A stretch of DNA of 27,341 bases from Tannerellaceae bacterium. GTDB taxonomy: Bacteria > Bacteroidota > Bacteroidia > Bacteroidales > Tannerellaceae. A program made the position numbers and the translations under genes. The notes beneath the pieces are model-generated. The model made no database searches and was not told the DNA's origin. It saw nothing but the letters and a program-made list of their open reading frames with translations. Positions within the stretch are counted from its first letter, which is position 1; every line of letters starts with the position of its first letter. Of the stretch, positions 15,716 through 23,532 are shown in pieces. Location: positions 1-27,341 of the forward strand of contig JAITHO010000184.1 in assembly GCA_031279915.1 (NCBI GenBank), given 5' to 3'.

Positions 15716-16621
15716 TTAGTATTTGTAAGCGATGATTTCCGCCCGTCCGGCAGCATATATTCTGTTGGTCGTGGCTTGAATTTCGTAAGCCTCATGCCCT
15801 CCGCCGAGCATCTTGGCGTTAAGCATCATGCCGGAGAACCGTCCGCTTCGTTCAAAGAGGCAAACGCGCGGATTACCTTTCTCGGAGGATAATAACTGTC
15901 CGCTTTCGGTGAAGGCAATGAATGCCGGATTGCTGCATCCCGAAAAAGCTCCGGGCTTGCTTCCCGGAATCCCGAACGATGCGAGGAAGGTTCCGTCCTC
16001 AGAGTAGCTTTCCACCGTATGCCGTCCGGGATTTGCGCAGTAAACGGTGTCGCGAAAGCTCTCGATAGCGAAGGAGAGCATCGGAACCACAAAGCCTCGC
16101 GGACTGCTGATGAATCGAACGAATCCTCCTTCAAGCCTGTACTGGCAGATATTCTTATTCTCGGCATCGGTCACGAAGGCATAGCGTTCGGTCAGGGCAA
16201 TCGAGATGTAGAGCGATCGGTCGCTGCATGCCTCCCACTCCCGAACGAAATTCCCAGAGGCTTCGAACACCATTATCCTTGCGGGATAAAGCAGATAGAC
16301 AAGCCCTCCTCCGAGAGCAATATCGACAATCCCCTCCGATGCGCCGAAACGGTTAAGCGGCCTCCCATCAGTTCCGTAAAGGAAAACCGAGTCGGAGGAG
16401 GCCAGAAACAGAGTGTCGCCGGCCAACTTGATATGCCGAATCCCTTGCGGAACGGCAAAGGAAGCTTCTCGGCTGCAGGGACTGACAAAATCATCCGGCT
16501 CAGCCTCCGCCTCGCCGTATTCACTCTCCGCCCCTCCCACCGACACTATCATATAAGCAACAAAGCCTGCCACAAGCGCCAGGATAAGGAGATTGAGGAA
16601 TATTCGCCAGCGGTTCGACAT
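15716..16621 (-). CDS. Membrane-anchored NHL-type beta-propeller (paralogue of next gene)
   Basis: A 301-residue protein with one N-terminal membrane segment (about 9-28), a short acidic linker, then an NHL-like propeller. It is a tandem paralogue of the 14699-15697 product. Shared blocks are REWEACS, NICQY followed by GGFVRFISSPRGF, YCANPGRHTVE, GCSNPAF, SSEKGNPRVC and KMLGGG. Conserved cysteines within these blocks suggest a common structural or ligand role. It ends at the propeller and lacks the paralogue's Cys tail. Anchoring by a plain signal anchor rather than a Tat-like leader is the main difference. The gene is 23 nt after the PQQ-like propeller gene. No enzymatic residues are recognisable. 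Confidence 0.83.
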   Translation of the reverse strand: MSNRWRIFLNLLILALVAGFVAYMIVSVGGAESEYGEAEAEPDDFVSPCSREASFAVPQGIRHIKLAGDTLFLASSDSVFLYGTDGRPLNRFGASEGIVDIALGGGLVYLLYPARIMVFEASGNFVREWEACSDRSLYISIALTERYAFVTDAENKNICQYRLEGGFVRFISSPRGFVVPMLSFAIESFRDTVYCANPGRHTVESYSEDGTFLASFGIPGSKPGAFSGCSNPAFIAFTESGQLLSSEKGNPRVCLFERSGRFSGMMLNAKMLGGGHEAYEIQATTNRIYAAGRAEIIAYKY

Positions 16622-16644
16622 CTTGGATCGTTGAGGTATTATCT

Positions 16645-18051
16645 TCAGTTAATCTGCAAGCATTTGATGTGATGCGCATCGCGAACGATCAGCCGTCCGT
16701 CGGCGTAAGCCATCGATCCCCATGCGTCGACTCCGTCCATTATGCGCTGCCTCTTGCGGAGCTGCAAGCTTCCGGAGCGGATCTCGTAAACGTAAAGCTC
16801 TCCGTCGTCTTTAAAAACGAAAAGAAGATCATTGAGGATGAAGTAAGGGCCCAGCCCGAATCGCTCGTCGGCAGCCGACGACCAGATGGGATTATGCAGA
16901 TCCGATTGCGGATAAGCCACCAGCTTGCCGCGCATGCTTCCGCCATCTTTAGGGATGACGGTGATGATCATGTTTTTGTAGAGGATGGGCGTTTGTTGCT
17001 CGCTCGACAGTCCTTCGTTCGCCTTGTATTGCTCCACAATCGTCGGCGTCCATGCGGAGCCTTGCCGGTCGAGCTTCAGAAGCGCCCCTCCTGCGCCATA
17101 GCCTGCGACTAAAAAGATGCTGCCGTCAGAGAGCTGCAGCGGCGAAGGAGCAATGACCGAAGGCTGCCACTTGGACGTGCTCCACAGCAACGTTCCCCGG
17201 TCGGCCTCCTCAGCCGATACTCCGCACACGCCGCCTATGCCCATATAAACGTAGGTCGACTTTCCGTGCAATGTCATCTGCATTACGGAGGAGTGCGACA
17301 TCTTTAACTTGGGAGTATTTGGCGTATGCCAAAGCATCTCGCCGCTGAGGCAGTCTATTCCGGCCATAAGGATCTCCTCGCCGGCAGGGGCTACGACCAG
17401 CACATCCTTGTCGACGTGCGGACACTGTCCTGCATACCAGAATGGCACTTCCGTACGGTACTCCGCTTGCATGTCCTTCGCCCATCTGAGATCGCCCGAC
17501 ACAGGATCGCAGCACATCAGATGCCCCTGCGGGCCGATAGTGATAATATAATCGCTTGAAATTACCGGAACGGTTCTCGAGAATCCGTGATTGCGCTTCA
17601 TCGGCACCCGATACCATCGACGCCATTGCTCCTTGCCCGTCTCGAGCGAGAAGCATCGCAACATATCGGAGCTAAGGCCTTCGTCGTAGTCGAGGAAGTA
17701 AACGAAGCCCTTATATATGACGGCCGCCGCATGTCCTTCGCCGGTTGTAACTTCCCAGAGGACGGGATAATCCTCCTGAGAGGGAGCGATTCTGTCGGAG
17801 GTTTGTAGGATATTAGAGGAAGCCTCTCCTCGGAAGCGCGTCCATTGTCCGGTGAGGCTGGAGGCCGTTTCTTCGTATCGCATGAAGAACTCTCCGATGC
17901 GCACGTCGTTTGCCTTGCGAGCTGTTTCGGGCGGACGGTTATCCGCCCCGGGATTCTGCAGCTCTATATCCCTGCCCGGAGAATATAAATGCCATAGAAC
18001 GATGATGCCTATATAGGCTACGACTGTAGCAATTGTAATCCTCCGGTTCAT
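16645..18051 (-). CDS. Membrane-anchored PQQ_2-type beta-propeller
   Basis: A 468-residue protein with an N-terminal membrane anchor (about 5-23, ITIATVVAYIGIIVLWHLY) and an extracytoplasmic BamB-like propeller. The first strand is WTRFRGEASSN, and the blades carry typical endings such as GKEQWRRW, GDLRWAKDM and GEMLWHTPN. It closes with ADGRLIVRDAHHIKCLQI, the same C-terminal pattern as the 20208-21536 product. Only 3 nt separate it from the preceding propeller gene. It has no haem-binding CxxCH and no recognisable quinoprotein catalytic set. The function is probably binding or scaffolding, which is inference from the family. Confidence 0.86.
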   Translation of the reverse strand: MNRRITIATVVAYIGIIVLWHLYSPGRDIELQNPGADNRPPETARKANDVRIGEFFMRYEETASSLTGQWTRFRGEASSNILQTSDRIAPSQEDYPVLWEVTTGEGHAAAVIYKGFVYFLDYDEGLSSDMLRCFSLETGKEQWRRWYRVPMKRNHGFSRTVPVISSDYIITIGPQGHLMCCDPVSGDLRWAKDMQAEYRTEVPFWYAGQCPHVDKDVLVVAPAGEEILMAGIDCLSGEMLWHTPNTPKLKMSHSSVMQMTLHGKSTYVYMGIGGVCGVSAEEADRGTLLWSTSKWQPSVIAPSPLQLSDGSIFLVAGYGAGGALLKLDRQGSAWTPTIVEQYKANEGLSSEQQTPILYKNMIITVIPKDGGSMRGKLVAYPQSDLHNPIWSSAADERFGLGPYFILNDLLFVFKDDGELYVYEIRSGSLQLRKRQRIMDGVDAWGSMAYADGRLIVRDAHHIKCLQIN

Positions 18052-18054
18052 GAA

Positions 18055-19278
18055 TCAGTTTTTGATGTTATAAGCCATGAGCGTGTTTCCGTGGCGGAGG
18101 TATAGCGTTCCCTTGTAGATAACGGGATGCGCCCAATGCTGGTCGGTTCCCATAGTAACGGAGCTCTTTCCGGCGAGATCGAACTTATCGGGATTAACGT
18201 TAACCAGAGCCAGCTCGCCCTTCTCGGAATAGCAGTAGAGCATGCCGTCGGCTGATATGATATTTCCTATGGCAATGGAATTGTCCTTGTACTTCACTTC
18301 GCCCGTTTTCCAGTCTAAGCAAAACCAGAAGCGATTTTTGTCGCCCGATCCATAAGCATAGTTACCTATCTTCACCATGGCTCCGATGCGGGAGTCGGGG
18401 AGGTTGGATTCCCAAACTTTCTCTACGCTGCGTCCTCCGTTGTTGAGGCGAAGCATAACCGATCCCTTGCCGTATCCGCTAGTGCATAGCAGCATGTTGT
18501 CGGCATAAATCGGAACGTTTGGATGCACTCCATGTTGGTTGATGTGCTCGTACGACCAGAGTTTCTTGCCTGTGGCCAGGTCAACGCCTACGATATGTTT
18601 CTGCATCATGGTTACGACTTGCGGTACTTGCTGGTCGGCTACGAGAATGGGAGAGCAGTATGCCGAGACTTCGCCGTCGCCTGGGCAGCTCCATATCAGT
18701 TCGCCGTTGTTCTTGTTGAGGGCAACGATATTGTTTTGCTTTCCGCCGGGGGATGCGATGATTTTGTCGCCAACGATTAGCGGCGATTCGCATATTCCCC
18801 AGGTTATGTTGGAGCCTCCGAAGTCGTTAATCATGCTTTTCTTCCATGCGATGGTCAGATCGGCTTCGTTCATGCAGATCAGTTCGCCGTGCCCGGTCAT
18901 TAGGTAGAGCTTGCCGTTGTCGGGGGTTACAGTTCCGCGGGTGCCGTTGTAGCTTTTGTCCCATTCGGGGCCGTACTCTTTTTTGCGGAGCAGCTTTCCG
19001 TTGGAATCAAATTCATAAACGTATCCTTTTCCCTCGGTCATGCCGGTGATGTACATCTTGCCTGAGGCGGATACGACTAGCGATGAATGTCCTTCGCCCA
19101 GCCCGTCGTAATGCCAAAGCATCTTAGGTCCGTCGGGCGTCCAGGATTTCTGCAGGCCCGTTTCCTTGTAAATTCCTGTGCGGTCGTATCGCCATTGCAC
19201 AACATTCTGCGCTCCCATGTTCTGAAGCCAGGGGAGTGTCGCAACCAAAACAATCAATGATAAGATTACCTTTTTCAT
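18055..19278 (-). CDS. Secreted PQQ_2-type beta-propeller
   Basis: A 407-residue protein with a classical signal peptide (about 1-23, ending NMGAQN) and a BamB-like propeller. Repeated blade endings include KMLWHYDG, LTIAWKKSM, GELIWSCPG and GKKLWSYEH. The N-terminal strand is diverged (VVQWRYDRTG) compared with the FRG strand of its neighbours, and the end is GTLYLRHGNTLMAYNI. The protein should be periplasmic or secreted. It follows the AraC-type regulator gene after 80 nt; that gap is AT-rich and holds no promoter I can defend. It is 3 nt before the next propeller gene, so these are surely co-transcribed. Confidence 0.87.
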   Translation of the reverse strand: MKKVILSLIVLVATLPWLQNMGAQNVVQWRYDRTGIYKETGLQKSWTPDGPKMLWHYDGLGEGHSSLVVSASGKMYITGMTEGKGYVYEFDSNGKLLRKKEYGPEWDKSYNGTRGTVTPDNGKLYLMTGHGELICMNEADLTIAWKKSMINDFGGSNITWGICESPLIVGDKIIASPGGKQNNIVALNKNNGELIWSCPGDGEVSAYCSPILVADQQVPQVVTMMQKHIVGVDLATGKKLWSYEHINQHGVHPNVPIYADNMLLCTSGYGKGSVMLRLNNGGRSVEKVWESNLPDSRIGAMVKIGNYAYGSGDKNRFWFCLDWKTGEVKYKDNSIAIGNIISADGMLYCYSEKGELALVNVNPDKFDLAGKSSVTMGTDQHWAHPVIYKGTLYLRHGNTLMAYNIKN

Positions 19279-19358
19279 ACTATCAAATTATGTGGATTAA
19301 TAAAAATTCGGATAGATAATTGGACTGCGTCTTCGGCCTGAAGTTTAAAATGGTCTTA

Positions 19359-20180
19359 TCATTTCGATGGCGCATTCCCAAAGGTTGCTTTATAAAGCGT
19401 CGAGAAGTGGGATAGATTTTTGAATCCTACTTCGTAGCATACGTCGGATACCCGTCGATTTTCGTTGCATATCTTATGATGGGCTTCCTTTAGCCTCTTT
19501 TGCATTATCCATTTATGAGGCGACAGATGGCTGATCTTCTTGAAATCGCGCTTGAAGGTTGCGAGGCTGCGTCCGGTGAAGTTGGCTATCTCTGACACTG
19601 AGAGGTCGTACATGTAGTTCTCGTTAAGATAATCGAGGATGTCGATTCGCCATGGCTCGGAGAAGTCGAACAGGGCGGCGTAGAAGTTGGGGTTAGATTG
19701 AAGGATGCAATATATGCCTTCGGTCATCTTCAGTCGGATCAGTTCGGGAGTGGGTTCTTGAGGCGAATCGAAGTAGGGAGTCATCGACTCAAACAGGCTG
19801 ATTACGTCCGGACGGCCCTCGAGCTTGTGTATGCTTGAGGGCGGATGCTTTGCGCCTTCCGGAAGCGTCGTTCGATCCATTTTGTTATAGAACTCGCGCA
19901 GGAAGCTACGCGGGAAGGATAGCGTGATCGACTTGAATTGTTCGCTCCCTGCCGGCTTCTTGGTGATGTTGATTTTATTGTCTTTGCAGATGAAGGCACA
20001 TTCGCCTTTGCACAGATGCACGCACTCTCCCCTCTCCTCCAGCAGCATTTCTCCTGCATAAACGTAGGAGAGGTAATGCTCTTTCGCCATGCGTGCTTGC
20101 TTCCAAGCATCCTCGCTGAAGCAGGAGAGGAAGATATTTGAGTAGTTGATCGTCTTTATCCCGCCCATTTTCCTATACAT
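19359..20180 (-). CDS. AraC-family transcriptional regulator
   Basis: A 273-residue regulator of about normal family length. The C-terminal AraC DNA-binding domain spans about 180-273 with two helix-turn-helix units: YDLSVSEIANFTGRSLATF (191-209), then RVSDVCYEVGFKNLSHFSTL (243-262), the second being the family signature. The N-terminal part (1-170) resembles ExsA-like sensor domains rather than a sugar-binding cupin and contains several cysteines (C20, C53, C57, C61, C65), four of them at 53-65, so redox or metal sensing is possible but unproven. It is embedded in the propeller cluster, 27 nt after one propeller gene and 80 nt before the next, and is the best candidate for controlling it. 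Met5 (20168) is an alternative start. Confidence 0.9.
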   Translation of the reverse strand: MYRKMGGIKTINYSNIFLSCFSEDAWKQARMAKEHYLSYVYAGEMLLEERGECVHLCKGECAFICKDNKINITKKPAGSEQFKSITLSFPRSFLREFYNKMDRTTLPEGAKHPPSSIHKLEGRPDVISLFESMTPYFDSPQEPTPELIRLKMTEGIYCILQSNPNFYAALFDFSEPWRIDILDYLNENYMYDLSVSEIANFTGRSLATFKRDFKKISHLSPHKWIMQKRLKEAHHKICNENRRVSDVCYEVGFKNLSHFSTLYKATFGNAPSK

Positions 20181-20207
20181 TATATATATGTATATCCCGC
20201 CGGAAAT

Positions 20208-21536
20208 TCATTGAGCTACTTTGACGCATACCATCTTCGACTGATCTCGAACGAGGAGCCTGCCGTCGGCTAGCGCAATGGGGGCCCAGTTTTGAGTGCT
20301 TCCTCCGGCAGAGGTCATTCCCTCGGTGTTGACTCCGCCTTCCGACAGAACGTCGGCCTTTGAAATCAGCTTGAAGCTGTCGGGGCTGGGCTCAATCAGG
20401 TACAATGATTTGAGGCCGTCGGTGGCAAGGAGTAGGCCGTCGGCAAGTATCATGCTTCCGCGATCGAAGTCGGGATTTCGGCCTGTTTTCCATAAAATCT
20501 TCCCATTTGTATCCATGCAAACCAAGCCCTCGCGTTTTTGGTTCGTTCGGTACATTGCGTAGAAGTATCCGTTATGGAAAAGGGGCGTTTTGGTTTGATC
20601 GCCGAAGTCGGTGGTTGTGAATAGCTCTGAGGCTTCGAATGATCCGTCTGCCTTCTTGTTCACCTGAATCATAGTAGCGCCGCGCTCATATCCTCCCGCT
20701 ATCAGCAGCCTGTTATCGCCTGCAGCCACCGGGCAGGGCACCGAGATGTGACATTCCCAGCCGGAATATACCCAGAGCGTTTTGCCCGTTTGCGGATCTA
20801 ATCCGATGACATTCCCCTTCGTAACCGGCGCATTGCGATTGAGGAAGTTGTTGGTTGAAGAGGTAACCATTACGACCTGATCTTCTCCATGAATCTTCAG
20901 AACCTTTGGGCTTACATAGGTTTCATTGCCAAGGTTAGCCGTCTTCCAAACCAGCTCGCCCGTGTTCTTGTCGTAAGCCAGCACTCCCGCCTGCGGAGCC
21001 TGAGAGGCAACAATCAGCAGCCTGTCGTAAATGAACGGGCACTGCGATATGCCCCACATAGGAAGCTTCCCGCCGCCGAAATCCGTCCAGACATTATGCT
21101 TCCAAACCGGCTGATGCGTTTTGAGGTCTATACAGTACAAATCTCCATTCGGACCGCAGGAATACACGTGATTGTCATCCACTATCGGCACGCTTCTTGA
21201 GCCCGGAAAAGGCAGAACGCCGGGGGCTGCGTATCCAAATTTCCATAGCTCCTCGCCTGTTTGGAGGCTGAAGCAGCGCATCACATCGCCCGACTCGTCG
21301 TTGCGGTCAAGAAAATAAACCCGACCATCTTTCACCACAGGCCCGCCGTATCCAATTCCGACGCCTACTGTCCACAACACCTCAGGGCCCTTCTCGCCCC
21401 AAGTTCGCAGCAAAGCTTTCTGAGGCGACTTGCTGTCGCGGTTCGGGCCAAAGTATTGAGGCCAATCCTGAGCAATAATGGTTTGAAAAGAGAGGATAAA
21501 GAACGTAGCGATCGCTACAAAGCAATTCGTTTTCAT
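20208..21536 (-). CDS. Secreted PQQ_2-type beta-propeller
   Basis: A 442-residue protein with a signal peptide (about 1-22, ending TIIAQ) and a mature N-terminus DWPQYFGPNRDSKS, a motif common at the start of PQQ-like propellers in Bacteroidota and Planctomycetota. Blade endings include GEELWKFG, HQPVWKHN, GELVWKTA and GKTLWVYSG; the end is ADGRLLVRDQSKMVCVKV. The ATG at 21536 is chosen because it gives the signal peptide at the very N-terminus; the frame stays open to an ATG at 21662, but that extension overlaps the candidate promoter. It is the first gene of the minus-strand cluster. It is not expected to be a quinoprotein dehydrogenase, since no catalytic motif is seen. Confidence 0.88.
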   Translation of the reverse strand: MKTNCFVAIATFFILSFQTIIAQDWPQYFGPNRDSKSPQKALLRTWGEKGPEVLWTVGVGIGYGGPVVKDGRVYFLDRNDESGDVMRCFSLQTGEELWKFGYAAPGVLPFPGSRSVPIVDDNHVYSCGPNGDLYCIDLKTHQPVWKHNVWTDFGGGKLPMWGISQCPFIYDRLLIVASQAPQAGVLAYDKNTGELVWKTANLGNETYVSPKVLKIHGEDQVVMVTSSTNNFLNRNAPVTKGNVIGLDPQTGKTLWVYSGWECHISVPCPVAAGDNRLLIAGGYERGATMIQVNKKADGSFEASELFTTTDFGDQTKTPLFHNGYFYAMYRTNQKREGLVCMDTNGKILWKTGRNPDFDRGSMILADGLLLATDGLKSLYLIEPSPDSFKLISKADVLSEGGVNTEGMTSAGGSTQNWAPIALADGRLLVRDQSKMVCVKVAQ

Positions 21537-21615
21537 AATGCAAAAAAAGATTTTAAAGGGGTGATTAATACTCATATAAGGGATTCTCGTCAATACTGTT
21601 CGCATTTTCAAGCCG

Positions 21616-21643
21616 TAAAGATATAACAATGGGCGAATACAAA
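21616..21643 (-). promoter_or_regulatory. Candidate Bacteroidota-type promoter for the propeller cluster
   Basis: On the minus strand, TTTG (21643-21640) is followed after 16 nt by TATCTTTA (21623-21616), one mismatch from the TAnnTTTG -7 consensus. The spacing is shorter than the usual 19-21 nt. It would give a leader of about 70-75 nt before the start at 21536. Confidence 0.4.
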
Positions 21644-21917
21644 GTTTTTCCGTGTGGTTCAAAATACTTTGCCGATTGGCTCAGTCAGGGTAGATGGGGC
21701 AAAAGATATATAGATGCGCCGCGGGCTAAATTGGCGGATAACGATGGGGCGATGAGATGGCAGGCGCTTGGTTTTTTCAGCAGCTTTGCTTTGTGCGTTG
21801 AGGTGCGGAGATGGAAATCAGGCCGTCGGGCTACTCATTTTCCGCCAATTACAATGCTTTGGCCCGAAGCTCCGCGTTGAAGCCTCGAATCATCCTCCGG
21901 CAGCCATTCGCATTAGC

Positions 21918-22163
21918 GTTTTTTGTCGAACCGATTTTTCGCAAGCTTTCGCAACGGTGCGTTGGGCCGAAATTTTTTTCCGCAGAGAAAACTATTAATA
22001 CTTTTTAATGAACCGATTTTTTGCAAGCTTTCGCAACAGTGCGTTGGGCTGAAATTTTTTTCCGCAAGGAATCTTTATGACACTTTTTAACGGATCAATT
22101 TTCCGCAAGGAATCTTTATGACACTTTTTAACGGATGAATTTTTCGCAAGCTTTCGGCATTTT
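21918..22163 (-). repeat. 41-bp tandem repeat array 3 (opposite orientation, diverged)
   Basis: Seven units in a strict 41-bp register begin at 21918, 21959, 22000, 22041, 22082, 22123 and end at 22163 (six starts shown plus none skipped; the last unit is 22123-22163, giving six units in all). The unit at 22082-22122 is the reverse complement of the array 1 unit with a few substitutions. The first four units form two 82-bp dimers: the 57-bp block 21928-21984 recurs at 22010-22066 with few changes. Orientation is opposite to arrays 1 and 2 relative to the window. Confidence 0.93.
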
Positions 22164-22440
22164 GCAAAGGCTTGCTTTTTGGATGCGCAGCCGGAGTAAC
22201 TGCTGGGGCGAGGCCATCCGGTTCGTTGCAGGCTAAAGCAGATGAGAGATGCTGCCGGCAGAAATGGGGGAAGGGGCTTGATGAGAGCATTGTTCCGCCA
22301 GGATTTTAGGCCGAGGTTCAGAGCTTGCATTTGGCTTAAATCAGCTTGAGATGAGAGGTCGGAGGCTATGCGAGCGATGAAGTAAATGCGTTTGAAGCCG
22401 GCAAAGAGCGGGGCGATTAGCCAGATATAGGCTTAATACT

Positions 22441-22448
22441 TATATTTG
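22441..22448 (+). promoter_or_regulatory. Candidate -7 promoter box of the plus-strand operon
   Basis: TATATTTG is a perfect match to the Bacteroidota -7 consensus TAnnTTTG and lies 43 nt before the ATG at 22492. No good TTTG -33 element is at the expected distance. The start codon is preceded by an A-rich stretch without a Shine-Dalgarno sequence. Confidence 0.55.
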
Positions 22449-22491
22449 CCACGCGAACAAAATAGATCACACACAAAAAAATCTCTTCGAT

Positions 22492-23466
22492 ATGAAAAAT
22501 ATTTTAGTTATAGGCTCCACCGGACAGATAGGAACGGAACTCACGCTGGAACTTCGCCGCCTTTACACAGGCAACGTTGTGGCAGGATACATTCCCGGAG
22601 CCGAGCCCAAAGGCGAACTGCTCGAATCGGGTCCGGCGGCTATTGTTGATATAACCGAAGAACGCCAGATAGCCGACGCTGTGCGACGCTATGAAATCGA
22701 CACTGTGTATAATCTAGCCGCGCTGCTATCGGCCACGGCCGAGATCAAGCCTCAGCTTGCGTGGAAAATCGGGATGGATGGGCTGTTCAATGTCTTGGAG
22801 GTAGCTCGCACGCTGGGATGCGCCGTCTTCACTCCAAGCTCCATAGGCGTGTTCGGCAATAATACTCCTAAAGACAAAACTCCGCAGGATACGATACGGA
22901 ATCCACGCACCATGTATGGCGTGACCAAGGTAGGCGGCGAGTTGCTTAGCGACTATTATTATATCCGGTTCGGAGTCGATACGCGGTCGGTTCGCTTCCC
23001 CGGGCTTATCTCGCACATAGCGCCTCCAGGGGGCGGCACTACGGATTATGCGGTGGATATATACTACTCGGCAGTGCGCGGCGAGCAGTTCGTGTGCCCC
23101 ATCGCCGCCGGCACCTTCATGGATATGATGTACATGCCCGACGCTATCAGTGCGGCTATCCGGTTGATGGAGGCCGATCCGTCGCGCTTGCAGCATCGAA
23201 ATGCCTTTAACGTTACGGCGATGAGCTGCGATCCTGAAATCATCTGCGCCTCTATACGGAAACATATCCCAGGGTTCAGTATGAGCTACGAAGTTGATCC
23301 CCTCCGGCAAGCAATAGCCGATTCCTGGCCAAATTCCCTCGACGACACATGCGCACGCGAGGAGTGGGATTGGCAGCCATCCTTCGACCTCGAAGCCATG
23401 ACCTCCGAAATGCTCCTCAAGCTCTCCCAAAGGCTATCCTCAGAAGCGAACAACGATCGCAGCTAA
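22492..23466 (+). CDS. tdh: SDR-type L-threonine 3-dehydrogenase
   Basis: A 324-residue extended-SDR enzyme predicted to oxidise L-threonine to 2-amino-3-ketobutyrate with NAD+, in the cytoplasm. The NAD-binding loop is GSTGQIG at 8-14; catalytic Tyr142 and Lys146 lie in MYGVTKVGGE. Ser80 (LLSATAE) and Ser117 (TPSSIGVFG) correspond to the substrate-binding Ser and Ser/Thr positions of this enzyme group. The stretch PPGGGTTDYAVDIYY is a hallmark that separates it from UDP-sugar epimerases. Length fits the family. It is the first gene of the plus-strand block, behind a good -7 box; a 66-nt gap precedes the ATPase gene. A general NAD-dependent epimerase is the less likely alternative. Confidence 0.87.
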   Translation: MKNILVIGSTGQIGTELTLELRRLYTGNVVAGYIPGAEPKGELLESGPAAIVDITEERQIADAVRRYEIDTVYNLAALLSATAEIKPQLAWKIGMDGLFNVLEVARTLGCAVFTPSSIGVFGNNTPKDKTPQDTIRNPRTMYGVTKVGGELLSDYYYIRFGVDTRSVRFPGLISHIAPPGGGTTDYAVDIYYSAVRGEQFVCPIAAGTFMDMMYMPDAISAAIRLMEADPSRLQHRNAFNVTAMSCDPEIICASIRKHIPGFSMSYEVDPLRQAIADSWPNSLDDTCAREEWDWQPSFDLEAMTSEMLLKLSQRLSSEANNDRS

Positions 23467-23532
23467 CATCTCTCTCCCCAACCAAAAGATTCGAATCAGA
23501 TTAACATACCGTAAATTAAACTATATAAGAAA

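Larger units (their letters stand above)
21537..22491. other. Non-coding divergent intergenic region
   Basis: This 955-nt stretch separates the minus-strand cluster from the plus-strand operon. It holds a candidate minus-strand promoter (21616-21643), the third 41-bp repeat array (21918-22163) and a perfect plus-strand -7 box (22441-22448). Open frames within it are short, lack homology I recognise and include frames running through the repeat. The stretches 21663-21917 and 22164-22430 show no gene, RNA gene or clear site. Confidence 0.75.

Noticed and set aside
5986..21536. PQQ-dependent alcohol or glucose dehydrogenases
   Set aside because: Only propeller repeats are seen. There is no haem-binding CxxCH, no recognisable PQQ/Ca catalytic set, and no pqq synthesis genes in the window; PQQ here is a fold label.
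21629..21880. Plus-strand 83-codon open frame in the divergent region
   Set aside because: It has no recognisable domain, starts over the candidate minus-strand promoter, and its composition resembles the surrounding non-coding DNA.
21995..22330. Minus-strand 111-codon open frame through array 3
   Set aside because: Its sequence is generated by the tandem repeat, whose period is not a multiple of three; the product is Lys-rich and low in complexity, with no signals of a gene.
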